From: Streptomyces sp. NRRL S-455
Lineage (GTDB): Bacteria > Actinomycetota > Actinomycetes > Streptomycetales > Streptomycetaceae
NCBI RefSeq assembly: GCF_000717875.1
Contig: NZ_JOCT01000004.1
Location: forward strand, 1 to 64,000
Reading direction: 5' to 3'
Length of the DNA: 64,000 nt
Below, piece after piece: positions 35,834 to 45,901 of this stretch; the stretch's first letter is position 1; each line of letters opens with the position of its first letter. The position numbers and the translations under genes are program-made. Below the pieces are notes generated by a model, which was given only the letters and a program-made list of their open reading frames with translations, ran no database searches and had not been told where the DNA came from.

Positions 35834-36816
35834 TCGACCTCTCCGATCTTCAGCATCTGCCGCATGTAGACGGCGACCACGCCGAGCAGCAGCAGGACGG
35901 TGATCAGCGCGATGGCCGAGCCCTGGGCGTAGTCGTTGACCACGAACGCCCGGTCGTAGGAGTAGGTGTTGAGGACCTGGAACTCCGGCTCGGGGTGGCC
36001 GTTCCGCATGACGAACACCTGGGGGAAGACGCCCATGTCCCAGATGACCGACAGGGTCGTGAGCATCACGATGATCGGCTTGAGGACGGGCAGCGTGACG
36101 TAACGGAAGACGCCCCAGGAGCCGGCGCCGTCCAGGCGGGCCGCCTCCTCCAGTTCCTTCGGGACCTGGGTGAGCCCCGCGCTGAGCGTGATGACCACGA
36201 ACGGCACGGCGCCCCACACCACCAGCAGCATGATCACGGCCAGGCCCTCGGGCCCGCTCGCGAACCAGTTGTGGCCGATCATCTCGACGCCGGGCAGCTT
36301 GCTGAGCAGGGCGTTGAAGACGCCGTAGTCCGAGTCGAAGAGCCACTTGAAGACGGTGGTCGCCACGATCACGGGCATGCCCCAGCTCGCCACCAGCACG
36401 ATGTTGATGAGCACCTTCAGCCAGCCGGAGACCCGCTGGAGCAGCAGGGCGAGCACCATGCCGATCACCATGGTGAAGACGACGGCTCCGGTCGCGAAGA
36501 CGATGGTGCGCAGGACGACCGCCCAGAACTCGCCGTCGCCCAGCACCTTGGCGAAGTTGTCGAACCCGACCGTCTCGGCGGGCTGGAAGCCCCAGAGCTG
36601 GGACTGCCCGAACTTCTGGAAGGACAGCGTGACCAGGCGGGCCAGCGGATAGCCCATGACCGCCGCGAGGACCAGCAGGCAGGGCGCGAGCAGCAGCCAG
36701 GGGAGTGCGGCCCCGCCCGACGGCCGGCGCACGCGGGGCGGGTGGTCGGCAGGAGGTGGCGGTGCCTGCCGGGGCGGCGGCACCTTGACGGGGGTGGTGG
36801 TGTCTGCGGCACTCAT
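35830..36816 (-). CDS. dasB: N,N'-diacetylchitobiose ABC permease DasB
   Basis: The 328-residue MalF-type permease begins with a proline-rich cytoplasmic stretch (VPPPRQAPPPPADHPP), has six helices, and carries the EAA loop VPKELEEAARLDGAGSWGVF near residue 220. It pairs with DasC. It starts 72 nt after the dasA stop; its own stop overlaps the dasC start. Control is through the dasA promoter and its dre sites. Confidence 0.93.
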   Translation of the reverse strand: MSAADTTTPVKVPPPRQAPPPPADHPPRVRRPSGGAALPWLLLAPCLLVLAAVMGYPLARLVTLSFQKFGQSQLWGFQPAETVGFDNFAKVLGDGEFWAVVLRTIVFATGAVVFTMVIGMVLALLLQRVSGWLKVLINIVLVASWGMPVIVATTVFKWLFDSDYGVFNALLSKLPGVEMIGHNWFASGPEGLAVIMLLVVWGAVPFVVITLSAGLTQVPKELEEAARLDGAGSWGVFRYVTLPVLKPIIVMLTTLSVIWDMGVFPQVFVMRNGHPEPEFQVLNTYSYDRAFVVNDYAQGSAIALITVLLLLGVVAVYMRQMLKIGEVE

Positions 36817-36888
36817 CGGGTGCTCCTTGGCGGTCCCTCAGGTCTGAAAGACGGCGGGGCTCCGTCGATGAGGAGCCCCGCCCGAAGG

Positions 36889-38172
36889 TCACTTGGTGTT
36901 GATGACCTTGTCGATCGCGGCGTCCGCCTCCTTGGCGGCTGCCTCGACCGACTTCTTGCCGGTGCCGATGCTCTGCAGCATGGTCTGCAGGATCTGCGCC
37001 TTCTCGACCTGACCCCAGCCGGGGGCCATCGGGACGAACCAGTTGGACTCGGCCGCGATGGCCGGGACCGCCGTTTTCGGGTCGTTCTTGAGGGTGGCGA
37101 GGTCGGTCTTGTTGTTGGGCAGGTTGCCCTTGGCCATCAGGCCCTTCTGGCCGGACGGGCCGGTGAAGGCGTTGATCCACTCCGCGGCCAGGGCCTGCGC
37201 GTCGGACTTCACCGGCACGGCGAGGTCGGAACCGCCGAGGAAGACGGGCATGTTCTTGCCGGACGGGCCGGGCATCACGAAGTTCTCGAGGTTGCCCTTG
37301 AGCTTGCCGGTCTTGTCGTTCTTCGGGTCCTCGGCGGTCGCGCCCTCCCAGGCGGCGGCGAAGATCATGGCGGACTTGCCCTGGCCGTAGACGATGTAGC
37401 GGTCGGACTCGTCCTTGGTCTTGTCGCCGTGCATGTACGTGTCGACGACGTTCTTGAACTCCTTCAGGCCCTTGAGGGACTCGGGCGAGGAGAGGGAGGC
37501 CTTCCACTGGCCACCCGACTCGGTGGCGATGGCGCCGCCGGCGTCGTAGACGAAGGACATCGCCGCGTACCAGTCGCGGGTCGGCTGGTACCAGGCGCTG
37601 AACTTGTCGCCCCGCTTCTTCTGGATCTTGTCCAGGGCGTCGGTCAGCTCCTGGTACGTCTTCGGGGATGTCTTCACTCCGACCGAAGCCGCCACGTCCT
37701 TGCGCCAGTTGGCGACCCGGCCGCCGGCGTAGTACGGGACGCCGTAGGTCTTGCCCTCGTAGGTCACCGAGGCCTTGAGGCCGTCCAGCCAGGCGTCCGA
37801 GTTGTCGAAGTCGGCCGTGTCGAGGGGGGCGAAGGCGCCCTTGACCATGTAGCCGAGCATCTCGGTGTTGCCCATCTCGACCACGTCGGGGGCCTTGTCG
37901 GTGGCGAGGACGGCGTCGAGCTTGGCGTTCTTGTCGGGCCAGCCGTAGTACTCGTGGTTGATCTTGAGGCCGGGGTGCTTCTTCTGTACCGCGGCGTCGG
38001 CGGCCTTCACCAGTTCCGGCCAGTTGTTCTGGGCGTCCACGGTGAGCCAGACGGTCAGCTCCTTGGCGTCCGCGCCCTTGTCCGAACCCCCGCTGCCGCC
38101 CTCGCCCCCGCACGCCGCGACGGAGACCACCATGCCCGCGATACCGATCGCGGATATCAGCTTGCGCTTCAC
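36889..38172 (-). CDS. dasA: N,N'-diacetylchitobiose-binding lipoprotein DasA
   Basis: The 427-residue solute-binding protein of the chitobiose importer has a signal peptide whose lipobox VAAC places the lipidated Cys at residue 21. The mature SBP_bac_1 domain follows (DAQNNWPELVKAAD, VVEMGNTEMLGYMVKGAF, AWLDGLKASVTYEGKTYGVPYY). The start is GTG at 38172 with GGAGGGTGG upstream. It is the first gene of dasABC-dasD and is divergent from dasR. DasR sites lie 67-106 nt upstream of the start. Confidence 0.95.
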   Translation of the reverse strand: MKRKLISAIGIAGMVVSVAACGGEGGSGGSDKGADAKELTVWLTVDAQNNWPELVKAADAAVQKKHPGLKINHEYYGWPDKNAKLDAVLATDKAPDVVEMGNTEMLGYMVKGAFAPLDTADFDNSDAWLDGLKASVTYEGKTYGVPYYAGGRVANWRKDVAASVGVKTSPKTYQELTDALDKIQKKRGDKFSAWYQPTRDWYAAMSFVYDAGGAIATESGGQWKASLSSPESLKGLKEFKNVVDTYMHGDKTKDESDRYIVYGQGKSAMIFAAAWEGATAEDPKNDKTGKLKGNLENFVMPGPSGKNMPVFLGGSDLAVPVKSDAQALAAEWINAFTGPSGQKGLMAKGNLPNNKTDLATLKNDPKTAVPAIAAESNWFVPMAPGWGQVEKAQILQTMLQSIGTGKKSVEAAAKEADAAIDKVINTK

Positions 38173-38238
38173 GCCACCCTCCTCAGGGATGCCAAACCCC
38201 CCTGCCCCCGCGGTGAGCGTGGAGCCAGGACCTGGACC

Positions 38239-38278
38239 AATGGTGTAGACCAGTAGGGGGAGCTTGGACCAGACCAGA
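38239..38278. promoter_or_regulatory. dre sites at the dasA promoter
   Basis: AATGGTGTAGACCAGT (38239-38254) is a clear dre. A weaker repeat, CTTGGACCAGACCAGA, follows at 38263-38278. They would allow DasR to repress dasABC until glucosamine-6-phosphate binds. Confidence 0.75.
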
Positions 38279-38386
38279 AGGCCTGTCAAGGGTCCGGAAT
38301 GGGCTCTGACCAGCCGTTATGCGACCTACATATGCAGGAACCTTTAAGTAAGAAGCCAGCGAAACCGGGGAAGTCGCGGCATACTC

Positions 38387-39245
<859 letters not shown>

Positions 39246-39355
39246 TCCGCGATTTTGGGTACCGCATTGCGGACGAGGGGTTCCGTACGCGGCTCACCCT
39301 GACCTAGATTGCCTGCGCATTACACAGGTGATCACTGAGGGGACGGAGCCGCCTG

Positions 39356-39619
39356 ATGTCGCAAGCCCCGGAAGTCGGCAGAGCGGTGGTGACGCCGATG
39401 CGCGTCGTCATCGGACTCTGTCTCGTAGCGCCCTTCGTGGCCATGCTGTGGGTCGGCTCGTACGCCAAGACCGACCCGGTCTTCATCGGGATCCCGTTCT
39501 TCTACTGGTACCAGATGGCCTGGGTGCTGATCTCCACCCTCCTGACGATGATCGCCTACAAGCTGTGGCAGCGTGACCAGCGCGCCCGCTCTGCCGCGAA
39601 GGGCGGTGCGTCGGAGTGA
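39356..39619 (+). CDS. DUF3311 small membrane subunit of a symporter
   Basis: This 87-residue protein has two membrane helices (MRVVIGLCLVAPFVAMLWVG and WYQMAWVLISTLLTMIAYKLW) and matches the DUF3311 layout. Such proteins are regularly encoded directly before sodium:solute symporters and are thought to be accessory subunits. The next gene starts at GTG inside its last codons (4-nt overlap), supporting co-translation. A conserved YxWYQ-like segment lies between the helices. Confidence 0.88.
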   Translation: MSQAPEVGRAVVTPMRVVIGLCLVAPFVAMLWVGSYAKTDPVFIGIPFFYWYQMAWVLISTLLTMIAYKLWQRDQRARSAAKGGASE

Positions 39620-41244
39620 AGGACGGCGTGAACGGCGTCGCGCTCGCCGTCTTCATCTTCTTCTTCCTGGCCGTGACGGTCATGGGCTTCCTGGCCGCGC
39701 GCTGGCGCAAGGCCGAGAACGAGCACAGCCTGGACGAATGGGGCCTGGGCGGCCGCTCGTTCGGCACCTGGATCACCTGGTTCCTGCTCGGCGGCGACCT
39801 GTACACGGCGTACACCTTCGTCGCGGTACCGGCGGCGATCTACGCGGCGGGCGCGGCCGGCTTCTTCGCGGTGCCGTACACGATCCTGGTCTACCCGCTG
39901 ATCTTCACGTTCCTCCCCCGCCTGTGGTCGGTGTCCCACCGGCACGGGTACGTCACGACCTCCGACTTCGTACGCGGCCGCTTCGGCTCGAAGGGCCTGT
40001 CGCTGGCCGTGGCACTCACCGGCATCCTCGCGACGATGCCGTACATCGCGCTCCAGCTGGTCGGCATCCAGGCCGTGCTGGACGTGATGGGCGTCGGCGG
40101 CGGCGAGAACACCAACTGGTTCATCAAGGACCTGCCGCTGCTGATCGCGTTCGGCGTGCTGGCCGCGTACACGTACTCCTCGGGCCTGCGTGCCCCCGCG
40201 CTGATCGCGTTCGTGAAGGACACGCTGATCTACATCGTCATCGCGGTGGCGATCATCTACATCCCGATCAAGCTGGGCGGCTTCGACGACATCTTCGCCA
40301 AGGCGGGAGACGCGTTCAGCCAGACCAACCCGGCGACGGGCGCGCCGCGCGGTGCGCTGACGCCGCCGGAGACCGGGCAGTGGACGTACGCCACGCTGGC
40401 GCTGGGCTCCGCGCTGGCGCTCTTCATGTACCCGCACTCGATCACGGCGACGCTGTCCTCGAAGAGCCGTGAGGTGATCCGCCGCAACACCACGATCCTG
40501 CCGCTGTACTCGCTGATGCTGGGTCTGCTGGCGCTGCTCGGCTTCATGGCGATCGCGGCGGGCATCAAGGTGCAGAACGGTCAGCTGGCGATCCCTCAGC
40601 TGTTCGAGACGATGTTCCCGGACTGGTTCGCGGGTGTGGCCTTCGCGGCGATCGGCATCGGCGCGCTCGTGCCCGCCGCCATCATGTCCATCGCGGCCGC
40701 GAACCTCTTCACCCGCAACATCTACAAGGACTTCATCAAGCCGGACGCCACACCGGCGCAGGAGACCAAGGTCTCCAAGCTGGTCTCACTGCTGGTGAAG
40801 GTGGGCGCCCTGGCCTTCGTCCTCACCATGGACAAGACGGTCGCCATCAACTTCCAGCTCCTCGGCGGCATCTGGATCCTGCAGACCTTCCCGGCCCTGG
40901 TCGGCGGCCTGTTCACCCGCTGGTTCCACCGCTGGGCCCTGCTCGCGGGCTGGGCGGTCGGCATGATCTACGGCACGGTCGCCGCGTACGGCGTCGCCTC
41001 CCCGACGCAGAAGCACTTCGGCGGCTCGTCGAAGGAGATCCCGGGCATCGGCGAGATCGGCTACATCGGCCTCACGGCGTTCGTCCTGAACGTGGTGGTG
41101 ACGGTGGTCCTCACCTTCGTCCTGAGGGCCGTCAAGGCTCCGGACGGCATCGACGAGACCAAGCCGGAGGACTACACGGCGGACGCGGGCGACCCCGGGG
41201 TCCAGGTGGAACTCCCGCCTGCCACCGCCGGTTCCGCGCACTGA
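39616..41244 (+). CDS. Sodium:solute symporter (monocarboxylate-type)
   Basis: The 542-residue membrane protein has about 13 helices of the SSS family (GLGGRSFGTWITWFLLGGD, SDFVRGRFGSKGL and IGIGALVPAAIMSIAAANLF). With a DUF3311 partner it resembles MctP/MctC-type carriers of pyruvate, lactate or acetate rather than a sugar carrier. The tail EDYTADAGDPGVQVELPPA is acidic. The start GTG at 39616 overlaps the DUF3311 stop. The proximity to the das genes is probably incidental, since no dre was found in front of the pair. Confidence 0.88.
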   Translation: MKDGVNGVALAVFIFFFLAVTVMGFLAARWRKAENEHSLDEWGLGGRSFGTWITWFLLGGDLYTAYTFVAVPAAIYAAGAAGFFAVPYTILVYPLIFTFLPRLWSVSHRHGYVTTSDFVRGRFGSKGLSLAVALTGILATMPYIALQLVGIQAVLDVMGVGGGENTNWFIKDLPLLIAFGVLAAYTYSSGLRAPALIAFVKDTLIYIVIAVAIIYIPIKLGGFDDIFAKAGDAFSQTNPATGAPRGALTPPETGQWTYATLALGSALALFMYPHSITATLSSKSREVIRRNTTILPLYSLMLGLLALLGFMAIAAGIKVQNGQLAIPQLFETMFPDWFAGVAFAAIGIGALVPAAIMSIAAANLFTRNIYKDFIKPDATPAQETKVSKLVSLLVKVGALAFVLTMDKTVAINFQLLGGIWILQTFPALVGGLFTRWFHRWALLAGWAVGMIYGTVAAYGVASPTQKHFGGSSKEIPGIGEIGYIGLTAFVLNVVVTVVLTFVLRAVKAPDGIDETKPEDYTADAGDPGVQVELPPATAGSAH

Positions 41245-41257
41245 GCGCAGCGCGAGG

Positions 41258-41288
41258 ACGGGCCGTCGGAGAGCATCCGGCGGCCCGT
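41258..41288. terminator. Possible terminator between symporter and NACHT gene
   Basis: ACGGGCCG and CGGCCCGT form an 8-bp stem with a 15-nt loop, in the 80 nt between two convergent genes. No T-run follows. Confidence 0.4.
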
Positions 41289-41324
41289 CGGCGTATCCGT
41301 CCGAGTGCCCTGGGGCGACACCCC

Positions 41325-44300
41325 CTAGTCGCGGGTGCGCGCGGCCATCGCGTGCCAGAAGCGGTCCAGCTCATGGACGCGCATGCTCACCCACGGTGGT
41401 GTCTTCCGGCGCAGGGTCCTGGGGAACCAGCGGCGCAGGCGTCCGGGCAGCAGAGCCTGCTGCTGGCGGCAGAACGGCTCCCGGATCTCGCCGCGGGGCA
41501 CCCCTCGGGGCGGGTACGGGCAGAGCTGGAACTTGCAGTCCGGCAGACACGTGGTGCCGGGTGCGGGCGGGGCCGCGGCACCGAACCGCGCACCGGGCCG
41601 CAGCGGCTCGCGGTTCGTGCGCAGGCACGGCGGGAGCGGCATGCCGGACTGCTCGGCGCGGGCCATGCGCTCCTCGACCTCGTCGGGGTGCCCGTCCCGT
41701 TCGATGAGGTTCAGCAGCACCAGCACGTCGGCGACGAGACGTTGGGCCCGCCCGTCGAGGGTGCTCCAGCCGACCGAGGGCGGGATCCAGAGGTTGTGCT
41801 TGCGGTATTCGCCTGAGTGGTCCGTGCGGGATCCGATGCTGTCGGCGACGCCCTTCTCGTCGATCCACAGGAAGCGCTCGGGCTGCCCCGTCTCCAGGGC
41901 GAGGGCGACCAGATCGCCCGCCTCGGCGACGAACGGATGCAGCAGCCGCCGCGGCGAGTCGCCCTTGGCACCGGGCGCGGCGGGCGGGGCGTTCACCGTG
42001 CCGGCCATCGCCAGCCAGCGCTGCACGGTCTGCACGGCGCTGGAACCACCGATCGTCGGAAGCGGCTCGCCTGACCCGTCGTGATCGTCGTACGCCCGTG
42101 CCCTGGGGGAGCCGCCCCGCTCATGGCGGCCGACCCGGTCCGGGAGATTCCACAGGCACAGCGCCTGGAGCAGGCTGAGCTGCGTGTACCAGCACCGCGA
42201 CTGCTGCAGCACGGTCTCCGCCTGCCGGATCAGGTCGACGCGTCTGCCCGGGTCCGTGTGCGGATGACGCTGGCGCCGGTTGGCCGCGTACTTGAAGCCC
42301 TGGGCCAGTGCCGCCTCCAGGGCGAGCGGGAGGTCGGGGGCGCCGCCTGTGTGGGCCGGGTCGAGGTGCAGCAGCCATTTGGTGAGGCGTTCCCCGGCCT
42401 CGCCGCGGTGGGACTCGTCGACCGACCCCAGGAGCATGGGCAGCATCCAGGCCCGCATCACGAACTCCCGCAGCAGTTCGACCCGATCCTTCTCGTACCG
42501 CCGGTTGAGTTCCTCCCGCTCACCTTGCAGCCGATCGAGGGTCTGGGAGGGCGCACGGCCGGATCTGGCCTGCCCCATGCGAACGGTCCACGCCTCGAAG
42601 GCCTTCGTCTTCTCGGCTTTCAAGTCGCGGATCTTGTTGTTGTACTCGGCTATGGGGTCGCTGTTGAGACCGACCCGCTTGCGGATCACTGCGAACGCCT
42701 CGTTGCCGCCGCTGCCGAATTCCTGGGCGGCGGCCAGGCGTATGGAGTACGAGGGCTCCGCGATGCCCATCTGGAAGAGCCGCTCGTACATCAGCGTGGT
42801 GTCGATCTTCCTGGAGGCCGACCGCAACGCCGCGCCCAGCTGCTTGAGCAGCCTCAGCTTCGCGTCCACGAGCGAGCGCTCATCGCCCTTGATGCCCGGC
42901 CAGTCGGCCGCCACCCGGTCGACGATGTCGCTCAGCCGTCTGGCGTCCGCTTCCACGCTCTCGACTTCGAGGGCAGCCGCGTAGAGATCGAGGGTCTTGG
43001 GGTCCTCCGGTCGCTGCCGCGCGGCCGCACAGAGCCGCTCGGACGGGGCGCGCCCCAGCACGGGAAACCGCCGCGTAAGCTCCTCCTTCCCCTTCTGCAA
43101 CCCGGCCCGGGCACCACCGCCCCGGCCCGGACGTCCCGGCACCCGCCGACGGGACAGCAGGACGACCGCGACAAGCAGTTCACGTCCGGGGCCAGGCGGT
43201 TGCAGCGCCTGCTCGATCAGCTCGCAGGCGTCGGCCTCCTCGAGGTGGCTCAGCAGGCGGAAGCCGAAGTAGGCCTGGAGGATGCTGTGCGGGAAGCGCG
43301 CCTTCTTCTCGAAGCCCTCCAACAGCCCGAGCTTGTCCGCGTTGCCCACCAGCCGGGCGAGCACGGCGTGGGACTGTGCCATGTTCCCCCTCTGCAGCCG
43401 TTTGCCCTCCTCGTCGCTGAGCTCGGAGCAGAGCGCCGCCCAGATCTGTTCCCGGTGCCACTCGGAGAAGGCGCCCCCGTGCCTGCCGTACCGGTCGGGG
43501 CCCCGCACCCTGGTCCACATGTGGCCTGCCCGGGTTCTCGCGTGCCGCGCTCGGTTCGGGTGGATGTCCGGGCCGAGCAACTCGGCGAAGTCCACTTCCA
43601 GCTTGTCCTGCAGCAGTCCCACGCAGGCCAGAGCGGAGACCACCTCGAGGGTGTCGTGGCGCTCCTGCGGGGTCAGCGCGACGTCCTCGCGCAGCCTGCC
43701 CTCCTGCAGGGCACGGCCCCAGGTGTCCAACAGCCACAACCGGAGCGTGCTCCGGTCCCGGCTGCGGGTGTTCAGACGCTTCGGGTCGTCGGTCGGGCGG
43801 TCGCGTTCCAGGACGCCGCGCCGGTGCAGCTCACGGGCGATCTGCAGATAGACGGGCGATTCGGTCACCTCCGCCGTCTCCACGATCCAGTCCACGCGGC
43901 GCTCGTCCGTCCCCGGTACGGAGGCCTTGACGAAGTCCAGCGCCTCCTCCTCGCTCAGCGGTTCCAGCTCCACGATCGCGGCGGGCGTGGTGTCCAGCGG
44001 ACTGTGCGGCCGGGAGGCGATGACCACCGGCAGCCGCTCCTCGTAAGCACGCTCGATGGCACGACGGATGATGTTGTCCCGGTTCTGCTGCAGGCTGCCG
44101 TCGAGAAGGGCCTCTTCGAGGCCGTCGGCGATGACGACCAGCTTGTCGTCGGCGAGCAGTTGCTGCCAGACCCGCTCGATCTTGCTGCGGGCCAGGATGC
44201 CCTGGGGCGCCTCCTCGGCGAAACGCTGCTGGGCCATGCGCTCGAAGTTCAGATCCTCCCCGCCGTCGGCGTCCCGCAGCCGGATCGGCACGGGCACGGC

Positions 44301-44927
44301 GCGCTCGCGGGCCAGTAGCTCGGTGAGCCGCACCAGGACGGCGGTCTTCCCCGTGCCGACACCGCCCACGAGCAGATAGGGCCGACGGGTGTTGCGCTCC
44401 CTCAGCCGTTGGGCGATGACCTGGGCGAGCTCCTCGCGGCCCACGATCTGCGTGGCGTCCTGCCCGGCGGTGAGCACGAGCCTGTGGGGGTCCTTGCGCG
44501 CCTTGATGAGGTATCGCCGTTTGTTCCAGCTGTACCACCAGAACAGGAAGAGCGCGGCGGCGACCGAGGCGGTGAGGACCGGACCGAAGAACCGGACCAG
44601 CGCGTCGAATCCCGGCTCCTTTTGCAGGGTCTCGACCGGGGTCTGCTCGTCGGCGACCAGCATGTGCACACCGGCCCCGATCCAGCCGAAGACCACGAGT
44701 GCGCCGACCGCCCAGGCCATCCGGACGACGTTGGTGTAGGAGAACCACCTGCGCCACTTCTTGGGCCGCGTGGTGCCGCGACGGGCCTCCAGACGGATCG
44801 TCAGGCGGTGCCAGTGGCCGACGGAGACCCGGCGGATCCACTCCGCCGCCCGTCGCAGACCCAGCGTCGTCATGGGCGCGTTGCGTGGCCGCTCTTTGCC
44901 CGGGGTGCGACGGACGACCCTCGTCAT
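41325..44927 (-). CDS. Membrane-anchored NACHT-like STAND NTPase
   Basis: The 1,200-residue protein has a basic N-terminus, two membrane helices (about 68-88 and 114-131), then an NTPase core. Walker A is GGVGTGKT (188-195), Walker B is KLVVIADGLEEALL (262-274) and IASRPHSPL (303-311) is a sensor motif. A long helical region follows (400-1,080). The last 90 residues hold four Cys (TTCLPDCKFQLC, PFCRQQQ), which could bind zinc. The order fits NACHT/STAND signalling ATPases with the sensor at the C-terminal side. No toxin-like effector domain is recognised; the membrane segment might itself be the effector. ATG 44927 follows GGGAGAAGGA. Role unknown; defence or signalling are both possible. Confidence 0.82.
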   Translation of the reverse strand: MTRVVRRTPGKERPRNAPMTTLGLRRAAEWIRRVSVGHWHRLTIRLEARRGTTRPKKWRRWFSYTNVVRMAWAVGALVVFGWIGAGVHMLVADEQTPVETLQKEPGFDALVRFFGPVLTASVAAALFLFWWYSWNKRRYLIKARKDPHRLVLTAGQDATQIVGREELAQVIAQRLRERNTRRPYLLVGGVGTGKTAVLVRLTELLARERAVPVPIRLRDADGGEDLNFERMAQQRFAEEAPQGILARSKIERVWQQLLADDKLVVIADGLEEALLDGSLQQNRDNIIRRAIERAYEERLPVVIASRPHSPLDTTPAAIVELEPLSEEEALDFVKASVPGTDERRVDWIVETAEVTESPVYLQIARELHRRGVLERDRPTDDPKRLNTRSRDRSTLRLWLLDTWGRALQEGRLREDVALTPQERHDTLEVVSALACVGLLQDKLEVDFAELLGPDIHPNRARHARTRAGHMWTRVRGPDRYGRHGGAFSEWHREQIWAALCSELSDEEGKRLQRGNMAQSHAVLARLVGNADKLGLLEGFEKKARFPHSILQAYFGFRLLSHLEEADACELIEQALQPPGPGRELLVAVVLLSRRRVPGRPGRGGGARAGLQKGKEELTRRFPVLGRAPSERLCAAARQRPEDPKTLDLYAAALEVESVEADARRLSDIVDRVAADWPGIKGDERSLVDAKLRLLKQLGAALRSASRKIDTTLMYERLFQMGIAEPSYSIRLAAAQEFGSGGNEAFAVIRKRVGLNSDPIAEYNNKIRDLKAEKTKAFEAWTVRMGQARSGRAPSQTLDRLQGEREELNRRYEKDRVELLREFVMRAWMLPMLLGSVDESHRGEAGERLTKWLLHLDPAHTGGAPDLPLALEAALAQGFKYAANRRQRHPHTDPGRRVDLIRQAETVLQQSRCWYTQLSLLQALCLWNLPDRVGRHERGGSPRARAYDDHDGSGEPLPTIGGSSAVQTVQRWLAMAGTVNAPPAAPGAKGDSPRRLLHPFVAEAGDLVALALETGQPERFLWIDEKGVADSIGSRTDHSGEYRKHNLWIPPSVGWSTLDGRAQRLVADVLVLLNLIERDGHPDEVEERMARAEQSGMPLPPCLRTNREPLRPGARFGAAAPPAPGTTCLPDCKFQLCPYPPRGVPRGEIREPFCRQQQALLPGRLRRWFPRTLRRKTPPWVSMRVHELDRFWHAMAARTRD

Positions 44928-45079
44928 GGTCCTTCTCCCTCCGAGAGCGAACTCTTCCCCGGTACGGAGGATCTGACGGGCGCCGGCACCTACTTCCATG
45001 GAAGCACTCCCGGCACACCGCGCAACCGGTGGACGAAATGCCGAGGATCGCCGTCGTCCCCTCCGGCAGACTCGGCGTC

Positions 45080-45586
45080 ATGGACATCGTGATACGGCAG
45101 GCGGAGGCCGGCGACTACGAAGCCCTCGGTGAGATCACCGCGCAGGCCTACCTCCAGGACGGCCTGCTCGACTTCGGGGAGCATGACGAGTACCTCGGCG
45201 CGTTGAAGGACGTGGCGGCGCGGGCCGCCGCCGCCGAGGTACTGGTCGCCGTGGAGCACGGCCGGGTGCTCGGCGGCGTCACGTTCGTACCGTCCGGCGG
45301 CCCCATGGCCGACATCGCCGGCCCCGGCGAGGCGGAGATCCGCATGCTGGCGGTCGCCCACGAGGCACGCGGCCGGGGCGCCGGGGAGGCCCTCGTCCGC
45401 GGCTGTGTGGACCGCGCCCGGGCCGTGGAGGGCTGCGTCCGCATCGTGCTGTCGACCCAGCGCACCATGCACTCCGCCCACCGCATCTACGAACGTCTGG
45501 GCTTCGTTCGCACGCCCGAGCGCGACTGGAACCCGATGCCGCACCTCGACGACATCACTCTCCTCACCTACCAGTTGACACTCTGA
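45080..45586 (+). CDS. GNAT-family N-acetyltransferase
   Basis: The 168-residue acetyltransferase has LAVAHEARGRGAGEALVRGC (acetyl-CoA site, near residue 98) and STQRTMHSAHRIYERLGFVRTPERDW at the end, with the Tyr/Leu-Gly pattern usual for the fold. The ATG at 45080 begins the conserved MDIVIRQAEAGDYEAL. The open frame extends upstream toward the NACHT promoter but is not conserved-looking. It is divergent from the NACHT gene and upstream of the nrd control region. Substrate unknown. Confidence 0.83.
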   Translation: MDIVIRQAEAGDYEALGEITAQAYLQDGLLDFGEHDEYLGALKDVAARAAAAEVLVAVEHGRVLGGVTFVPSGGPMADIAGPGEAEIRMLAVAHEARGRGAGEALVRGCVDRARAVEGCVRIVLSTQRTMHSAHRIYERLGFVRTPERDWNPMPHLDDITLLTYQLTL

Positions 45587-45596
45587 CACCAGCGCG

Positions 45597-45643
45597 ACAC
45601 AACATCTGGGGGTGTCACCGGCACACGGCACAAGATGTATGCT
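45597..45643. promoter_or_regulatory. Two NrdR boxes upstream of nrdABS
   Basis: ACACAACATCTGGGGG (45597-45612) and GCACAAGATGTATGCT (45628-45643) match the NrdR box pattern acaCwAnATnTwgtg. Their starts are 31 nt apart, three helical turns, as is usual for paired NrdR boxes. They would let the ATP/dATP-sensing repressor NrdR control the operon. Confidence 0.7.
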
Positions 45644-45654
45644 CATGCTCGCTG

Positions 45655-45790
45655 TCGCCGCAGGGGAATCCGGTGCGAATCCGGAACTGTCCCGCAACGG
45701 TGTACTTGTGCATGTCTGTTCCTGGAACCGTCGTGCGCAGGAGTCAGTCCGAGGACCTGCCGACAGCGCACCCGGCCACCCGGCCGGTGT
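45655..45790 (+). promoter_or_regulatory. Cobalamin (B12) riboswitch controlling nrdABS
   Basis: The conserved core is present: GGGAATCCGGTGCGAATCCG then GAACTGTCCCGCAACGG (45664-45700), and the B12 box AGTCAGTCCGAGGACCTGCC (45742-45761). The element lies in the 315-nt leader between the GNAT gene and nrdA. In S. coelicolor the equivalent riboswitch shuts down this oxygen-dependent reductase when B12 is available, so that the B12-dependent NrdJ takes over. Outer limits are approximate. Confidence 0.9.
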
Positions 45791-45901
45791 GCCTGCCGTC
45801 CGGGCCTCGTGGAGTGGGCCGGTGGACGCGACGCCGCGTGCGCTCGTGTGCCGCCCCCTGCCCTGCGCGAGGCCCCCGTGCCGAGCGAGGGAGAGCCCCA
45901 C

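Noticed and set aside
34994..38113. A 1,039-residue minus-strand frame running through dasC, dasB and dasA
   Set aside because: It is an arginine/glycine-rich shadow frame over most of its length; only its last part coincides with dasC. The three das genes have proper motifs and starts.
42081..44318. A 745-residue plus-strand frame opposite the NACHT gene
   Set aside because: Shadow frame; the minus strand carries Walker motifs and membrane helices.
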